Source: Saccharothrix syringae
GTDB lineage: Bacteria; Actinomycetota; Actinomycetes; Mycobacteriales; Pseudonocardiaceae
Assembly (NCBI RefSeq): GCF_009498035.1
Contig: NZ_CP034550.1
Coordinates: 8,742,001-8,806,000 of the forward strand
Direction of reading: 5' to 3'
DNA: 64,000 nucleotides
A program made the translations under genes and the position numbers. Shown piece after piece: positions 48,552-58,336 of this stretch. Positions within the stretch are counted from its first letter, which is position 1; each line of letters begins with the position of its first letter. A model generated the notes under the pieces. That model was not told the DNA's origin. It saw only the letters and a program-made list of their open reading frames with translations, and did not search any database.

Positions 48552-48552
<1 letters not shown>
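47593..48552 (-). CDS. ABC transporter substrate-binding lipoprotein (amino-acid type, SBP_bac_3)
   Basis: A 319-residue lipoprotein. Lipobox ALTAC follows PALIAAAALALTAC at about residue 24. The binding domain shows LRFYATDDKTPIGVETDIAVLVAGVLGLEAQLEVSSWENLFVGLDSGQYALGISNIT and VAVDSGTNQEKILVDW, typical of polar amino acid binders. The ATG overlaps the ATPase stop as TGATG. Ligand specificity is not evident. Confidence 0.9.
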
Positions 48553-49303
<751 letters not shown>

Positions 49304-49304
<1 letters not shown>

Positions 49305-50212
49305 CACCTCGCCCACTTCCACCCCTCCCGGTGCCGGGTGGCGCCCTTGGCGTAGTGCTTCTCGATGTAGTGCTGCGCGATCGACAGCACGGTGGTCAGC
49401 GCGATGTACCAGACGGTGGCGACCATGAGCAGCGCGACGACCCGCGCGTTGCGCCCGTAGATCACCTGCACCTGGTAGAACAGCTCGCCGATGGCCACCA
49501 CCGAGACCACCGAGGTGCCCTTGAACAGGCTGATCACCTCGTTGGTGGCGTTCGGCAGGATGGAGCGCATGGCCTGCGGCAGGACGATCCGGCGGAACTG
49601 GCGGCCCTTCGGGATGCCCAGCGCCGCCGCGGCCTCCAGCTGGCCGTGGTCGACCGAGATGATGCCGGAGCGCACGATCTCCGCCGCGTAGGCCGCCTGG
49701 TGCAGGGCCAGGCCGAGCACGGCCGCGCCCATGGGGCTGATCAGGTCCTTCGTGTCGAAGCCGAAGAAGGTCGGGCCGAACGGGACGCCGAAGCGCAGCT
49801 CCTGGTAGAGGTAGGAGATGTTGAACCAGAACAGCAGCTGCACGATCAGCGGGATGGACCGGAACGCCCAGGTGTAGGTCCAGCTCACGGCCACCAGGAA
49901 CCGGCTTCGCGACAGCCGCATCAGGGCCAGCACGATGCCCAGCGCGAAGCCGATGGCGGTGCCGTAGACGGTCAGCTGCAGGGTGACCAGCACGGCCCTG
50001 AGCACGGACTCGGCGGTGAAGAACCGGGCGAACGTGGCCCAGTCCCAACCGGGGTTGGTGACCAGGCCGTGGACGAACTGGGCGACGAGCACCAGCACGA
50101 CGACGATGCCGACCCACCGCCACGGGTGGCGGGCGGGCACGACCTTCAGCACGGGCGGCGGGTCGCCCGGCTCGTCGGGCGCGTGCAGGCGCGGTTGTGC
50201 GGACACGCTCAT
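49304..50212 (-). CDS. ABC transporter permease (HisM/GlnP type)
   Basis: A 302-residue permease with an N-terminal cytosolic extension of about 35 residues before helix 1 (WVGIVVVLVLVAQFVHGLV) and five further helices. The EAA loop is ISVDHGQLEAAAALGIPKGRQFRRIVLPQAM, and VRAVLVTLQLTVYGTAIGFALGI-like text marks the HisMQ family. ATG 50212 (MSVSAQPRL) was chosen because AGGA precedes it. First gene of the amino-acid import operon; divergent from the AHTP surface protein. Confidence 0.92.
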
Positions 50213-50453
50213 GGTGGGTCCTTCGAGGGGGACGGGACGAGCGGCGGGTGCGGGTGCGGTGGCGCGAAAAGTAGTCACTTCGCCGATTTCCGAACAAGGG
50301 CGACCACCTGCTGAAATCCGGGTCCGAGGTGTTGACGCGGGCGCTGTTCACCCGAATTGGGCAGTGCCGGCGGTGAACGCCCGGCGGTCGGTGCCCGTAC
50401 CCGGGAGTGCGACCCCTGTGCCGCCGCACCCCGCCGTACCACCGGGAGCACCC

Positions 50454-51095
50454 ATGCGCTTCGCCCGATTCGCCGCGATCGTCCTCGGCGCCCTGATCGC
50501 GGTCCTGGCGGGCGCGCCGACCGCGTCCGCGCACACGCCGTCGGTCGTGGGCGGCTGCGTCGACGGCCGCGCCGTGCTGACCGTGGAGCTGGAGCGGTAC
50601 GACGGCAGGCGGGCCAACTCCGTGTCGGTGACCGACGGCGACAGGTCCATTGAGGACGAGAGGTTCCGCGGGGAGTTCCGGCGCGCCTACAGCGAGTCCG
50701 GGACCGTGCCGCACGCCTTCGTGGTCACCGTGCTCGCGTGGGACGACCCGCGTGGCGCGAGGGGTTGGTCGTTCAGCCGGGAGGTGACCGTCCACAAGTG
50801 CGCGACACCGCCGATACCGCCGGCGCCACCGGCCCCGCCACCGGCCGTGACCACGACGACCGTCGAAGTCCCGGTCGCCACGACTCCGACCGCGGTGGGA
50901 ACGACCACCGCGACGACCCCGCCGTTGACCTTCCACCTGCCCAGCACGCAGCCGAAACCCGTGGTCCGGGCCGCCGGCCTGAGCGACCTGCCCCGCCCAG
51001 GGCCGCGGGTGACCGTCCCCTTGGTGCTGAGCGCGGTGGTGCTGGTGGGCGGGCTCGTCGTGCTGGTCGTCCTCAGGAGACGGCTCCGCCGTTAG
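50454..51095 (+). CDS. Cell-surface protein with signal peptide and C-terminal membrane anchor
   Basis: A 213-residue exported protein. Signal peptide about 1-28 (FAAIVLGALIAVLAGAPTASA), mature start AHTPSVVGGCVDGRAVLTVELERYDG. A single beta-sandwich-like domain with two cysteines ends near 120, followed by a Pro/Thr linker (PPAPPAPPPAVTTTT) and a terminal helix VPLVLSAVVLVGGLVVLVVL with RRRLRR. No sortase motif is visible. The N-terminal half is clearly paralogous to the next gene (AHTP...C.DG.A.L.V.L..Y). Role unknown; perhaps adhesion or surface display. Confidence 0.82.
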   Translation: MRFARFAAIVLGALIAVLAGAPTASAHTPSVVGGCVDGRAVLTVELERYDGRRANSVSVTDGDRSIEDERFRGEFRRAYSESGTVPHAFVVTVLAWDDPRGARGWSFSREVTVHKCATPPIPPAPPAPPPAVTTTTVEVPVATTPTAVGTTTATTPPLTFHLPSTQPKPVVRAAGLSDLPRPGPRVTVPLVLSAVVLVGGLVVLVVLRRRLRR

Positions 51096-51191
51096 ATGCG
51101 GAAAGTAATCACCGATACTCCGGACGGGTTGTTATCTGTCCCCGTATAAGGTGACCGCGTTTCTCCTAGCCCTTCCCTCAGGAGTCCCCAC

Positions 51192-51836
51192 ATGAAGTTC
51201 GCCAGAGTTGGCGCCTTCGCCGGCACCCTCGCTGCCACGGCCGCCGCGTCCGTCCTCTTCGCGGCTCCTGCCTCCGCGCACACCCCGCACCTGGAGCCCT
51301 CCTGCAAGGACGGCCAGGCCACCCTCGACGTCAACCTGAAGGACTACCAGGTCAAGGAGGGCAAGACCAACCACGTCGTCGTCAAGGTCAACGGCGAGAC
51401 GCGCACCGACCGGGATTTCGACAGGAACTTCTCCCAGAAGTACTCCGCGCCCGCCGACAAGGACAAGGTCACGTTCGTCGTCGACATCAAGGCGTGGGAC
51501 GACGTGAACGGCGAGAAGCGCTACACCAGGACCGAGGTCCGCGAGGTGGACCCGTGCCCGGCCAAGCAGCAGCAGCCGCCGGCGCAGCAGCCCCCCGTCG
51601 AGCAGCCCCCCGTCGAGCAGCCGCCGGTCGACGAGTCCTCCAGCGCGGCGCCCGCCCCGACCACGACGGTGGCCCCGACCACCTCGTCCGCCGCGGTCGT
51701 GCCGATCGCCGCGGAGGAGACCCCGCTGGCCAACACCGGCGCCAGCATCGCGATCCCGCTGGTCATCGGCCTGGTCCTGCTGGGCGGCGGCGCGGCCCTG
51801 CTGATCGTGCAGCGCAAGCGGGCGGCCCGCAACTGA
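51192..51836 (+). CDS. Sortase-anchored (LAxTG) surface protein
   Basis: A 214-residue exported protein. Signal peptide about 1-29 (VGAFAGTLAATAAASVLFAAPASA), domain from AHTPHLEPSCKDGQATLDVNL to VREVDPC with one disulfide pair, then a Gln/Pro linker (QQPPVEQPPVEQPPV). The sorting signal is ETPLANTG, membrane helix IPLVIGLVLLGGGAALLIV and QRKRAARN. LAxTG signals are used by class E sortases of actinobacteria. ATG 51192 follows CAGGAG. Tandem paralogue of the gene at 50454, which lacks the sorting motif. Confidence 0.88.
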   Translation: MKFARVGAFAGTLAATAAASVLFAAPASAHTPHLEPSCKDGQATLDVNLKDYQVKEGKTNHVVVKVNGETRTDRDFDRNFSQKYSAPADKDKVTFVVDIKAWDDVNGEKRYTRTEVREVDPCPAKQQQPPAQQPPVEQPPVEQPPVDESSSAAPAPTTTVAPTTSSAAVVPIAAEETPLANTGASIAIPLVIGLVLLGGGAALLIVQRKRAARN

Positions 51837-51879
51837 CCTCGCGACACCGATAGCGGGAGACTGCCCCCGCAGCACGGCG

Positions 51880-51922
51880 AAGGCCCCGGTCACCCCACCC
51901 TCGCGGAGGTGACCGGGGCCTT
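51880..51922. terminator. Bidirectional terminator, perfect 15-bp stem
   Basis: AAGGCCCCGGTCACC (51880-51894) and GGTGACCGGGGCCTT (51908-51922) form a perfect stem with a 13-base loop. The terminal AA/TT give a short U-tail in both directions. It sits between the convergent LAxTG protein gene and the dehydrogenase gene. Confidence 0.85.
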
Positions 51923-51951
51923 CCCGTCGGCCTTCCCGTCGGCCCGAACCC

Positions 51952-52941
51952 CTACGGCAGCACCAGGACCTTGCGCCCCTGCCCCGCCCGGAACCTCTCC
52001 AGCGCCCCCGCGTAGTCGCCCAACGGCAACCGGTCGCTGATGAACACCTCCGGGTCGAGCACCCCCGTGGCGAACAGGTCCGCGGCCCGCTCGAACGAGT
52101 GCAGCACCGCCATCGACCCGGTGATCGTGATCTCCTGGTTGTAGATCCGGTACGGCTCGACGGTCACCCGCGCCGCGTAGTCGGCCACCCCGAACTGCAG
52201 GAACGTGCCTCCCTTGGCGACCCGGCCCAGCCCGTCCTGGATGGCCTTCTCGCTGCCGGTGGCGTCGATGACCACGTCCCACCCGCCGGGGCGGTCCAGC
52301 TCGTCCGGGGTGGCCGCGGTGGCCGTGACGCCCAGCAGCTCGGCCGTTGCCAGGCGGTCCGGGTTGAGGTCGACCACCTCGACCGACACCGCGCCGGTGA
52401 GCTTGCCCAGCTGGAGCATCATCAGCCCCATCGTGCCCGACCCGTAGATGAGCACCCGGGCACCCATGGCCGACCGCAGCACGTCGTAGCCGCGCACCGC
52501 GCACGACAGCGGCTCGATCAGGGCGGCGTCCTCGGTGCGCACGTGCTCGGGCAGCTTCACGCAGTTCGCCACCGGCGCCAGCGCGTACTCCGCCGCGCCG
52601 CCGCCGGTGGTCACGCCGATCGCCGCCCACCGCTCGCACAGGTTGCCGCGCCCCAGCCGGCACATGCGGCACTCGTGGCAGTACAGCGACGGGTCGACGG
52701 CCACCCGGTCGCCGACCTCCACCTCGGTCACCGCGCTGCCCACCTCGGCGACCACGCCGGCGAACTCGTGGCCCGGCACCACCGGCAGGGTCGGGGCGAA
52801 CTCGCCCTGGAGGATGTGCAGGTCGGTGCCGCACAGGCCGCACGCGGCGACGTCCACGACGACCTCGCGCGGCCCCGGCGTCGGGTCGGGCACGTCGGCG
52901 ACCTCGACCGCGCCCACCCCGGTGATGACGGCAGCTTTCAC
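51952..52941 (-). CDS. Zinc-dependent polyol (sorbitol/xylitol-type) dehydrogenase
   Basis: A 329-residue medium-chain dehydrogenase. Zinc sites: ACGLCGTDLHI (catalytic Cys), VVPGHEFAGVVAEVG (His-Glu) and the four-Cys structural lobe YCHECRMCRLGRGNLC. Cofactor fold: LIYGSGTMGLMMLQLGKL. It should oxidise a sugar alcohol to the ketose with NAD. GTG 52941 overlaps the upstream permease stop (GTGA). Last gene of the polyol import operon, so it likely acts on the imported solute. Confidence 0.92.
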   Translation of the reverse strand: MKAAVITGVGAVEVADVPDPTPGPREVVVDVAACGLCGTDLHILQGEFAPTLPVVPGHEFAGVVAEVGSAVTEVEVGDRVAVDPSLYCHECRMCRLGRGNLCERWAAIGVTTGGGAAEYALAPVANCVKLPEHVRTEDAALIEPLSCAVRGYDVLRSAMGARVLIYGSGTMGLMMLQLGKLTGAVSVEVVDLNPDRLATAELLGVTATAATPDELDRPGGWDVVIDATGSEKAIQDGLGRVAKGGTFLQFGVADYAARVTVEPYRIYNQEITITGSMAVLHSFERAADLFATGVLDPEVFISDRLPLGDYAGALERFRAGQGRKVLVLP

Positions 52942-53738
52942 TTCACGGCTCCCAGAGAAAGGCCCTGGACCAGCTTGTCCTGGGCGGCGAACCCGGCGAC
53001 GAGCACCGGCAGCGACACCACCGTGGCGGCGGCGCACACCTTGGCCAGGAACAACCCCTGGCTGGTGACGAACCCGGTGAGGTAGACCGGCGCGGTGCCG
53101 GCGACCACGCCGGTCAGCACGCGGGCGAACAGCAGCTCGTTCCAGCTGAAGATGAAGCAGATCAGCGAGGTCGCGGCGATGCCGGGCAGGGCGACCGGCG
53201 CGACCACGCGGCGCAGGATCGTGGGCAGCCCGGCCCCGTCGAGCGCGGCGGCCTCCAGGATCTCCCCCGGCACCTCGGCCAGGAACGACCGCATCAGCCA
53301 CACCGCGATCGGCAGGTTCATCGACGTGTAGAGCACGACCAGGAACGAGATGTTGTCCAGCAGGCCCGCGTACTGCGCGACCAGGTAGATCGGCAGCAGG
53401 CCGGCCACCACCGGCAGCATCTTGGTGGACAGGAAGAAGAACAGCACGTCCGACCACTTCTCGACCTTCTTGACCGACAGCGCGTACGCCGCGGGCACCG
53501 CCAGCAGCAGCACGAGCACCGTCGACCCGACCGACGCGCTGAGCGAGTTCAGCAGCGGCGGCCACGGGCCGGAGCCGAAGAACTCGCGGTAGCCGTCGAG
53601 CGTCAGCGGCGCGGCGAGCGACGGCGGGTTGGTCGCCGCGTCCGGCTCGCTGTGCAGCGAGGTCAGCACCATCCACGCCACCGGCGCGAAGAACAGCAGC
53701 CCGGAGAACCAGGCGAGCACACCCCAGACCCGGCTCAC
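52938..53738 (-). CDS. Sugar/polyol ABC transporter permease (MalG/SmoG type)
   Basis: A 266-residue permease with six helices and the EAA loop EVPGEILEAAALDGAGLPTILRRVVAPVALPG. Starts at GTG 53738 (SRVWGVLAWFSGLLFFAPVAW), overlapping the previous permease stop by GTGA. Forms the membrane channel with the MalF-type partner encoded just upstream. An ATPase gene is absent from the operon, so a shared MsiK-type ATPase elsewhere is probable. Confidence 0.93.
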   Translation of the reverse strand: MSRVWGVLAWFSGLLFFAPVAWMVLTSLHSEPDAATNPPSLAAPLTLDGYREFFGSGPWPPLLNSLSASVGSTVLVLLLAVPAAYALSVKKVEKWSDVLFFFLSTKMLPVVAGLLPIYLVAQYAGLLDNISFLVVLYTSMNLPIAVWLMRSFLAEVPGEILEAAALDGAGLPTILRRVVAPVALPGIAATSLICFIFSWNELLFARVLTGVVAGTAPVYLTGFVTSQGLFLAKVCAAATVVSLPVLVAGFAAQDKLVQGLSLGAVK

Positions 53739-54631
53739 GCGCGCACCCCCGTCCGGCCTTCCTCGCGCAGCAGCGACGACACCACGCGCAGGGCGAACGT
53801 GGCGATGACGATGGACCCGAGCACGACCACCACGCCCGCCGCGGACGCCCGGCCGTAGTCGTGGGCCTGGTAGAAGGTCTGGTAGACCGCGTAGGGCAGG
53901 TTGGCCGTGCCCAGGCCGCCCGAGGTGATGGTGAACACCGCGTCGAAGTTCTGCACCACGTAGATCGACCCGAGCAGGGCGCCCAGCTCCAGGTACTGCC
54001 GCAGGTGCGGCAGCGTCAGGTGGCGGAACACCTGCCACGGCGTGGCGCCGTCGACGCGCGCGGCCTCGACCGCGTCCTGCGGCCGGCTCTGCAGGCCGGC
54101 CAGCAGGATCAGCATCATGAACGGCGTCCACTGCCACACCAGCGACGCCTCGACCGCGGTCAGCGGCATCTCGCTGATCCACTCCGGCTGCGGGGCGCCC
54201 TCGCCGAACAACCAGGTCAGGGCGCCGTTGAACAGGCCGTACTCCGGGTTGTAGAGCGCGTGCTTCCACAGCAGGGCGGCGGCGACCGGCACCACCAGGA
54301 ACGGCGCGATGAGCATGGTGCGCACCACCCCGCGGCCGGCGAACCGCCGGTCCAGCAGCAGGGCCAGCCCGAGGCCCAGCAGCAGGCTGACCAGCACCAC
54401 GACCGCGGTGAGCACGACCGTGGTGCCCACGGCCGAGCGCAGGTCCGGGTCGGTGAACACGGCGACGTAGTTGTCGGCGCCCGCGAACCCGCGGTCGGCC
54501 GGGTCCAGCGAGTTCCAGCGCATCAGCGAGATCACCAGGGTGGCCGCGAACGGCAGCTGGGTGACCAGGATCGTGAAGACCAGGGCCGGCAGCAGCGGCG
54601 CGCGCCGGGCCCAGCGCGCCGCCGCCGTCAC
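53735..54631 (-). CDS. Sugar/polyol ABC transporter permease (MalF/SmoF type)
   Basis: A 298-residue permease. Six helices, beginning PLLPALVFTILVTQLPFAATLVISL, periplasmic segment DPADRGFAGADNYVAVFTDP, and the EAA loop AVEAARVDGATPWQVFRHLTLPHLR. GTG 54631. It is separated from the substrate-binding gene by 31 bp and coupled to the MalG-type gene by GTGA. Confidence 0.93.
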   Translation of the reverse strand: MTAAARWARRAPLLPALVFTILVTQLPFAATLVISLMRWNSLDPADRGFAGADNYVAVFTDPDLRSAVGTTVVLTAVVVLVSLLLGLGLALLLDRRFAGRGVVRTMLIAPFLVVPVAAALLWKHALYNPEYGLFNGALTWLFGEGAPQPEWISEMPLTAVEASLVWQWTPFMMLILLAGLQSRPQDAVEAARVDGATPWQVFRHLTLPHLRQYLELGALLGSIYVVQNFDAVFTITSGGLGTANLPYAVYQTFYQAHDYGRASAAGVVVVLGSIVIATFALRVVSSLLREEGRTGVRA

Positions 54632-54662
54632 GACGCCCTCCCGATGGGGGTGGGGTTGCCCA

Positions 54663-56006
54663 TCAGTTGCCCCGGTGCTTCGCGGCCACGGCCTCGGCGA
54701 GCCGCTGCCCCTCGGCCAGCGCCTCGTCCACGGTGGTCGACCCGGCGATGGCGGCGCTGATCCCCTGCGACACCCGCGTGCCCAGGTCGGTGAACTCGGG
54801 GATGCCGACGAACTGGATGCCGGCCGCGGGCCGCGCCTGCACGCCCGGGTCGTCGGGCTTGGCGCCCGCGATCGCCGCCTCGGCCTGCGCGGCGAACGAC
54901 CCGCTCGCCGCCAGGTACTCCGGCCGCTGGTAGGTGGAGCGGCGCTTGCCGTCGGGGACCCTGGACCAGCCCAGGGACTTGCCGACCAGCTCCTCGTAGC
55001 CCTTGCCGGACGCCCAGGAGACGAACTTCCACGCGTTGTCGGCCTTCTTGCTCGCCTTCTGGATGCCGAACGCCCAGGTGTAGAGCCAGGCGGAGCTGTC
55101 GGTCCGCACGACCGGCGCCTGGGCGAAGCCGAGCTTGCCCCTGACCGGCGAGTCGGCGGCCTCCAGCAGGCCAGCCGCGACCGTGGCGTCGTACCACATG
55201 GCGACCTTGCCCTGGGTCATGTTGTTCAGGCACTCGGCGAACCCGGCCTGCGGCGCGCCCGCCTCGCCGTGCGCGCGGACCAGGTTGACGTAGAACTCGG
55301 TGGCCTGCTTGAACTCCGGCGCGTTGACCCGCGCCTGCCAGTCCTCGGTGAACCAGGTGCCGCCGAAGGTGTTGACCACGGTGGTCAGCGGCGCCATCAG
55401 CTGGCCCCAGCCGGGCTGGCCGCGCAGGCAGATGCCCTTCATGCCGGGCTGCGCGCCGTCCACCCGGGCGGCGATGTCGGCGACCTGCTGCCAGGTCGGC
55501 CTCTCGGGCACGGTGATGCCCTGGGCGTCCAGGACGTCCTTGCGGTACATCAGGAACGACGACTCGCCGTAGAACGGCTGGGCGTAGACCTTGCCGTCGG
55601 CGGCGGTGAGGGACCGGCGGATCGGTTCGAGGATGTCGCCCTGGTCGAACGCGGTGTCCTCGGCGACGTGGTCGTCGAGCGGGGTGAGCCAGCCGTTGCG
55701 GGCGTAGATCGGCGTCTCGTAGTTGCTGATCGTGGCCACGTCGTACTGGCCGGCCTGGCTGGAGAAGTCCTGGCTGATCTTGTCGCGGACGTCGTTCTCG
55801 GGCAGCACGGTGAAGTTGACGGTGATGCCGGTGTCCTTGGTGAAGTTGTCGGCGGCCAGCTTCTGCAGGTCCTGCATCTGCGGGTTGTTGACCATCAGGA
55901 CGTTGATCGAGTTCTCGCCGGTCCCGCCGCCGCCTCCCGCGCCGGCGCACGCGGTCGTGGCCATGAGCACCGCGGCGAGCAGGCCGCCATACCGGAGTGA
56001 CTTCAT
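54663..56006 (-). CDS. Sugar/polyol ABC transporter substrate-binding lipoprotein
   Basis: A 447-residue lipoprotein of the SBP_bac_1 family. Lipobox region LAAVLMATTACAGAGG (Cys near 20). Typical blocks: NFTVLPENDVRDKISQDFSS, YDVATISNYETPIYARNGWL, YAQPFYGESSFLMYRKDVL, GKVAMWYDATVAAGLLEAADSPV and NAWKFVSWASGKGYEELVG. The text is close to sorbitol/mannitol binders (SmoE group), which together with the dehydrogenase supports a polyol ligand. Confidence 0.92.
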   Translation of the reverse strand: MKSLRYGGLLAAVLMATTACAGAGGGGGTGENSINVLMVNNPQMQDLQKLAADNFTKDTGITVNFTVLPENDVRDKISQDFSSQAGQYDVATISNYETPIYARNGWLTPLDDHVAEDTAFDQGDILEPIRRSLTAADGKVYAQPFYGESSFLMYRKDVLDAQGITVPERPTWQQVADIAARVDGAQPGMKGICLRGQPGWGQLMAPLTTVVNTFGGTWFTEDWQARVNAPEFKQATEFYVNLVRAHGEAGAPQAGFAECLNNMTQGKVAMWYDATVAAGLLEAADSPVRGKLGFAQAPVVRTDSSAWLYTWAFGIQKASKKADNAWKFVSWASGKGYEELVGKSLGWSRVPDGKRRSTYQRPEYLAASGSFAAQAEAAIAGAKPDDPGVQARPAAGIQFVGIPEFTDLGTRVSQGISAAIAGSTTVDEALAEGQRLAEAVAAKHRGN

Positions 56007-56075
56007 CGTCTGCCTTCCTTCGGGCGTGCGGAACCGGACCCTCGGGCACGCCGGGGTCTGGGGATCGGTTGGGGC

Positions 56076-56837
56076 TCAGGCCCGGACGACCTTCGGGCCG
56101 AGCAGCGAGTAGCGGTGCGCCTCCCCGGCGGGCAGCACCGAGTCGGTGATGACCGCTTCGAGGTCCGCGACGCCCGCGAACCGGTGGAAGCTGGACACGC
56201 CGAACTTGGTGTGCACGCCGACGAAGACCCGGCGCCGGGCCGAGGCCAGCGCCTGCGCCTTCACCGCGCCCACCGCCGGGTCGGGCGTGGTGAGGCCGTG
56301 CTCGCGCGAGATGCCGTTCGCCCCGATGTAGGCGAGGTCGATCACCATCTCGGCGAGCATCCGGGTGGCCCAGTGGTCCACGGTCGCCAGGGTCCGCCCG
56401 CGCACCCGGCCGCCGAGCAGCAGGACCGTGGTCGCGGGCGCCTCGGACAGCGCCGCCGCGGTGGGCAGCGACGCGGTGATCACGGTCAGCGGCCTGCCGG
56501 TGGGCAGGTTCTCGGCGACGAGCTGGGGGGTGTAGCCCTCGTCGATGAAGACCGTCTCCGCGTCACCGAGCCGTTCCGCGGCGGCCCGGGCGATCCGCCT
56601 CTTCTCCGGCACCATCGAGTGGGACCGGAACTTCAGGCCGGTCTCGTACCCGGCGCTCTCCACCGGGAACGCGCCGCCGTGGGTGCGGCGGACCAGGCCG
56701 TGCTCGTCGAGGACCCGCAGGTCGCGCCGGACGGTTTCCTGCGCCACCCGCAGCTCGACCGCGATCTCGGCCACGTCGACCCGGCCGTCGGCCCGGGCCC
56801 TGGCCAGGATGTGGCGCTTGCGCTCCTCGGCTCGCAT
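56076..56837 (-). CDS. DeoR-family transcriptional regulator
   Basis: A 253-residue repressor. DNA-binding HTH: RKRHILARARADGRVDVAEIAVELRVAQETVRRDLRVLDEHGLVRRTHGGAF. The sugar-phosphate sensing domain has IARAAAERLGDAETVFIDEGYT, LTVITASLPTAAAL, VLLLGGRVR, DLAYIGANGISREHGLTTPD and RVFVGVHTKFG. It precedes the polyol transporter genes by 69 bp on the same strand, so it probably controls the operon and itself, responding to a phosphorylated polyol or ketose. Confidence 0.92.
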   Translation of the reverse strand: MRAEERKRHILARARADGRVDVAEIAVELRVAQETVRRDLRVLDEHGLVRRTHGGAFPVESAGYETGLKFRSHSMVPEKRRIARAAAERLGDAETVFIDEGYTPQLVAENLPTGRPLTVITASLPTAAALSEAPATTVLLLGGRVRGRTLATVDHWATRMLAEMVIDLAYIGANGISREHGLTTPDPAVGAVKAQALASARRRVFVGVHTKFGVSSFHRFAGVADLEAVITDSVLPAGEAHRYSLLGPKVVRA

Positions 56838-57150
56838 GCCCGCCTCCCGCTGCCCGGTCGGACCACCTGCTGCCCGTTCGGGCCGCGCATAAGGTCTAAC
56901 ACCGGTGTGGGAGCGTGGCCAGCAGCCCGAAGGGATCAGTGGTGCCCGGTTTTCGCCCGGTTTTCGTGACCGGATGCCCGCGGCGTGCCCGGTCCGTGCC
57001 CGAACGGAGCCGTGGGGCTGCCCGTTCCCGCACCGCCGGGCCTGCGGGGTTTCCCGGATGGTCGTGGGCCGGGCGCGCCATCGGTCCGGAAACGGCGAAA
57101 CCGCCTCGTCCCCACGGGTTCGCGGAGCACGAGGCGGTTGTCCGCGGCGG
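56838..57150. other. 313-bp intergenic region: DeoR operon promoter and ene-reductase terminator
   Basis: No credible gene is seen. The part next to 56838 should hold the promoter of the DeoR-polyol operon. A direct repeat CCCGGTTTTCG occurs twice (about 56947-56969). The hairpin at 57099-57139 terminates the ene-reductase gene. Confidence 0.5.
57099..57139 (-). terminator. Perfect 11-bp stem terminator after the ene-reductase gene
   Basis: AACCGCCTCGT (57099-57109) and ACGAGGCGGTT (57129-57139) pair perfectly around a 19-base loop, starting 12 bp after the stop codon at 57151 on the minus strand. Confidence 0.75.
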
Positions 57151-58221
57151 TCAGCGAGCGGTCTGGAGCGCCGGGTAGTCGGTGTAGCCCTTCTCGGTGC
57201 CGCCGAAGAAGGTCGACTGGTCCGGGGTGTTGAACGGGCCGCCGGCGGCGAGGCGGGCGGGCAGGTCCGGGTTGGCCAGGAACAAGGCGCCGAACGCCAG
57301 GGCGTCCGCCGTGCCGTCCTCCAGCAGCTGGAGTTCGGCCGCGCTCGTCGGACCCTCCGAGGTGTACGGGTTGAGGATCAGGGTGCCGGTGAAGCGCTTG
57401 CGCAGCTCCAGGGTCAGCGGGCGCTGGTCCTGCTCGGCGATGTGCAGGTAGGCCAGGCCGAGCGGGTTGATCGCGTCGACCAGCGCCGGGTACAGCTCCT
57501 GGTGGTCGTCCTCGGCGATGTCGTTGTACCGGTTGGCCGGGGAGATGCGCAGGCCGACGCGGTTGCCGCCGATCGCGTCGGCGGTCGCGCGGGCGACCTC
57601 GACGGCGAAGCGGATCCGGTTGGCCACCGGACCGCCCCACCCGTCGGTGCGCAGGTTGGTGTTGCCGGACAGGAACTGGTGGATCAGGTAGCCGTTGGCG
57701 CCGTGCAGCTCGATGCCGTCGAAGCCGGCGGCCACGGCGTTGCGGGCCGCGGCGGCGAAGTCGGCGATGGTGGCCTCGACCTCGGCCCCGGTCAGCTCGA
57801 CCGGGATCTTGAACTCCTCCAGGCCGGCACCGGTGAACAGCTTGCCCGCCGGGCGCACCGCGGAGGGTGCCACCGGGTGCAGGTCGCCGGGCAGCACGTC
57901 CGGGTGCCCGATCCGGCCCGCGTGCATGAGCTGGGCGAAGATCCGACCGCCCGCTGCGTGCACCGCGTCGGTGACCGCCCGCCAGCCCTCGACCTGCTCG
58001 TCGGTGTGCAGGCCCGGGGTGTCCGGGTAGCCCTGTCCGACCGCGGAGGGCTGGATGCCCTCGGTGATGATCAGCCCGGCGCTCGCGCGCTGGGCGTAGT
58101 ACTCCGCCACGGCCTGCGACGGCACGGTGCCGTAGGCCCGGCTGCGGGTCATCGGGGCCATCACGATCCGGTTGGCCAGCTTCGTGCCGGCCAGGTCGAG
58201 CGGTTCGAACGCGGTGCTCAT
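57151..58221 (-). CDS. Alkene reductase of the Old Yellow Enzyme family
   Basis: A 356-residue FMN-dependent ene-reductase. The TIM barrel shows LANRIVMAPMTRSRA, LIITEGIQPSAVGQGYPDTPGLH, IFAQLMHAGRIGHPD, AAGFDGIELHGANGYLIHQFLS with the FMN/substrate His-Gly-Ala-Asn, and GGPVANRIRFAVEV. These enzymes reduce activated double bonds with NADPH and often respond to electrophile stress. ATG 58221. Divergent from the MarR gene, which is its probable regulator. Confidence 0.93.
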   Translation of the reverse strand: MSTAFEPLDLAGTKLANRIVMAPMTRSRAYGTVPSQAVAEYYAQRASAGLIITEGIQPSAVGQGYPDTPGLHTDEQVEGWRAVTDAVHAAGGRIFAQLMHAGRIGHPDVLPGDLHPVAPSAVRPAGKLFTGAGLEEFKIPVELTGAEVEATIADFAAAARNAVAAGFDGIELHGANGYLIHQFLSGNTNLRTDGWGGPVANRIRFAVEVARATADAIGGNRVGLRISPANRYNDIAEDDHQELYPALVDAINPLGLAYLHIAEQDQRPLTLELRKRFTGTLILNPYTSEGPTSAAELQLLEDGTADALAFGALFLANPDLPARLAAGGPFNTPDQSTFFGGTEKGYTDYPALQTAR

Positions 58222-58265
58222 CGCGGGTCCTCCCAGTTGGCGTGCTTACCTGCTCGAACAGCTAA

Positions 58266-58309
58266 GCGGAGTTGATGTATTCCGCACTCCGTGATGTGAC
58301 ACCGGTCAC
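58266..58309. promoter_or_regulatory. Inverted repeats in the ene-reductase/MarR divergent region
   Basis: GCGGA-N10-TCCGC (58266-58285) and GTGAC-ACCG-GTCAC (58296-58309) are two short perfect inverted repeats in the 115-bp gap between divergent genes. Either could be the MarR-type operator. Confidence 0.45.
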
Positions 58310-58336
58310 TTCTCGGTGGCGGAGTACCCTGGAGGC

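Noticed and set aside
52938..56006. Missing ATPase gene interpreted as a broken transporter
   Set aside because: Actinomycete sugar importers of this type commonly share an MsiK-like ATPase encoded elsewhere; both sugar operons in this window lack one.
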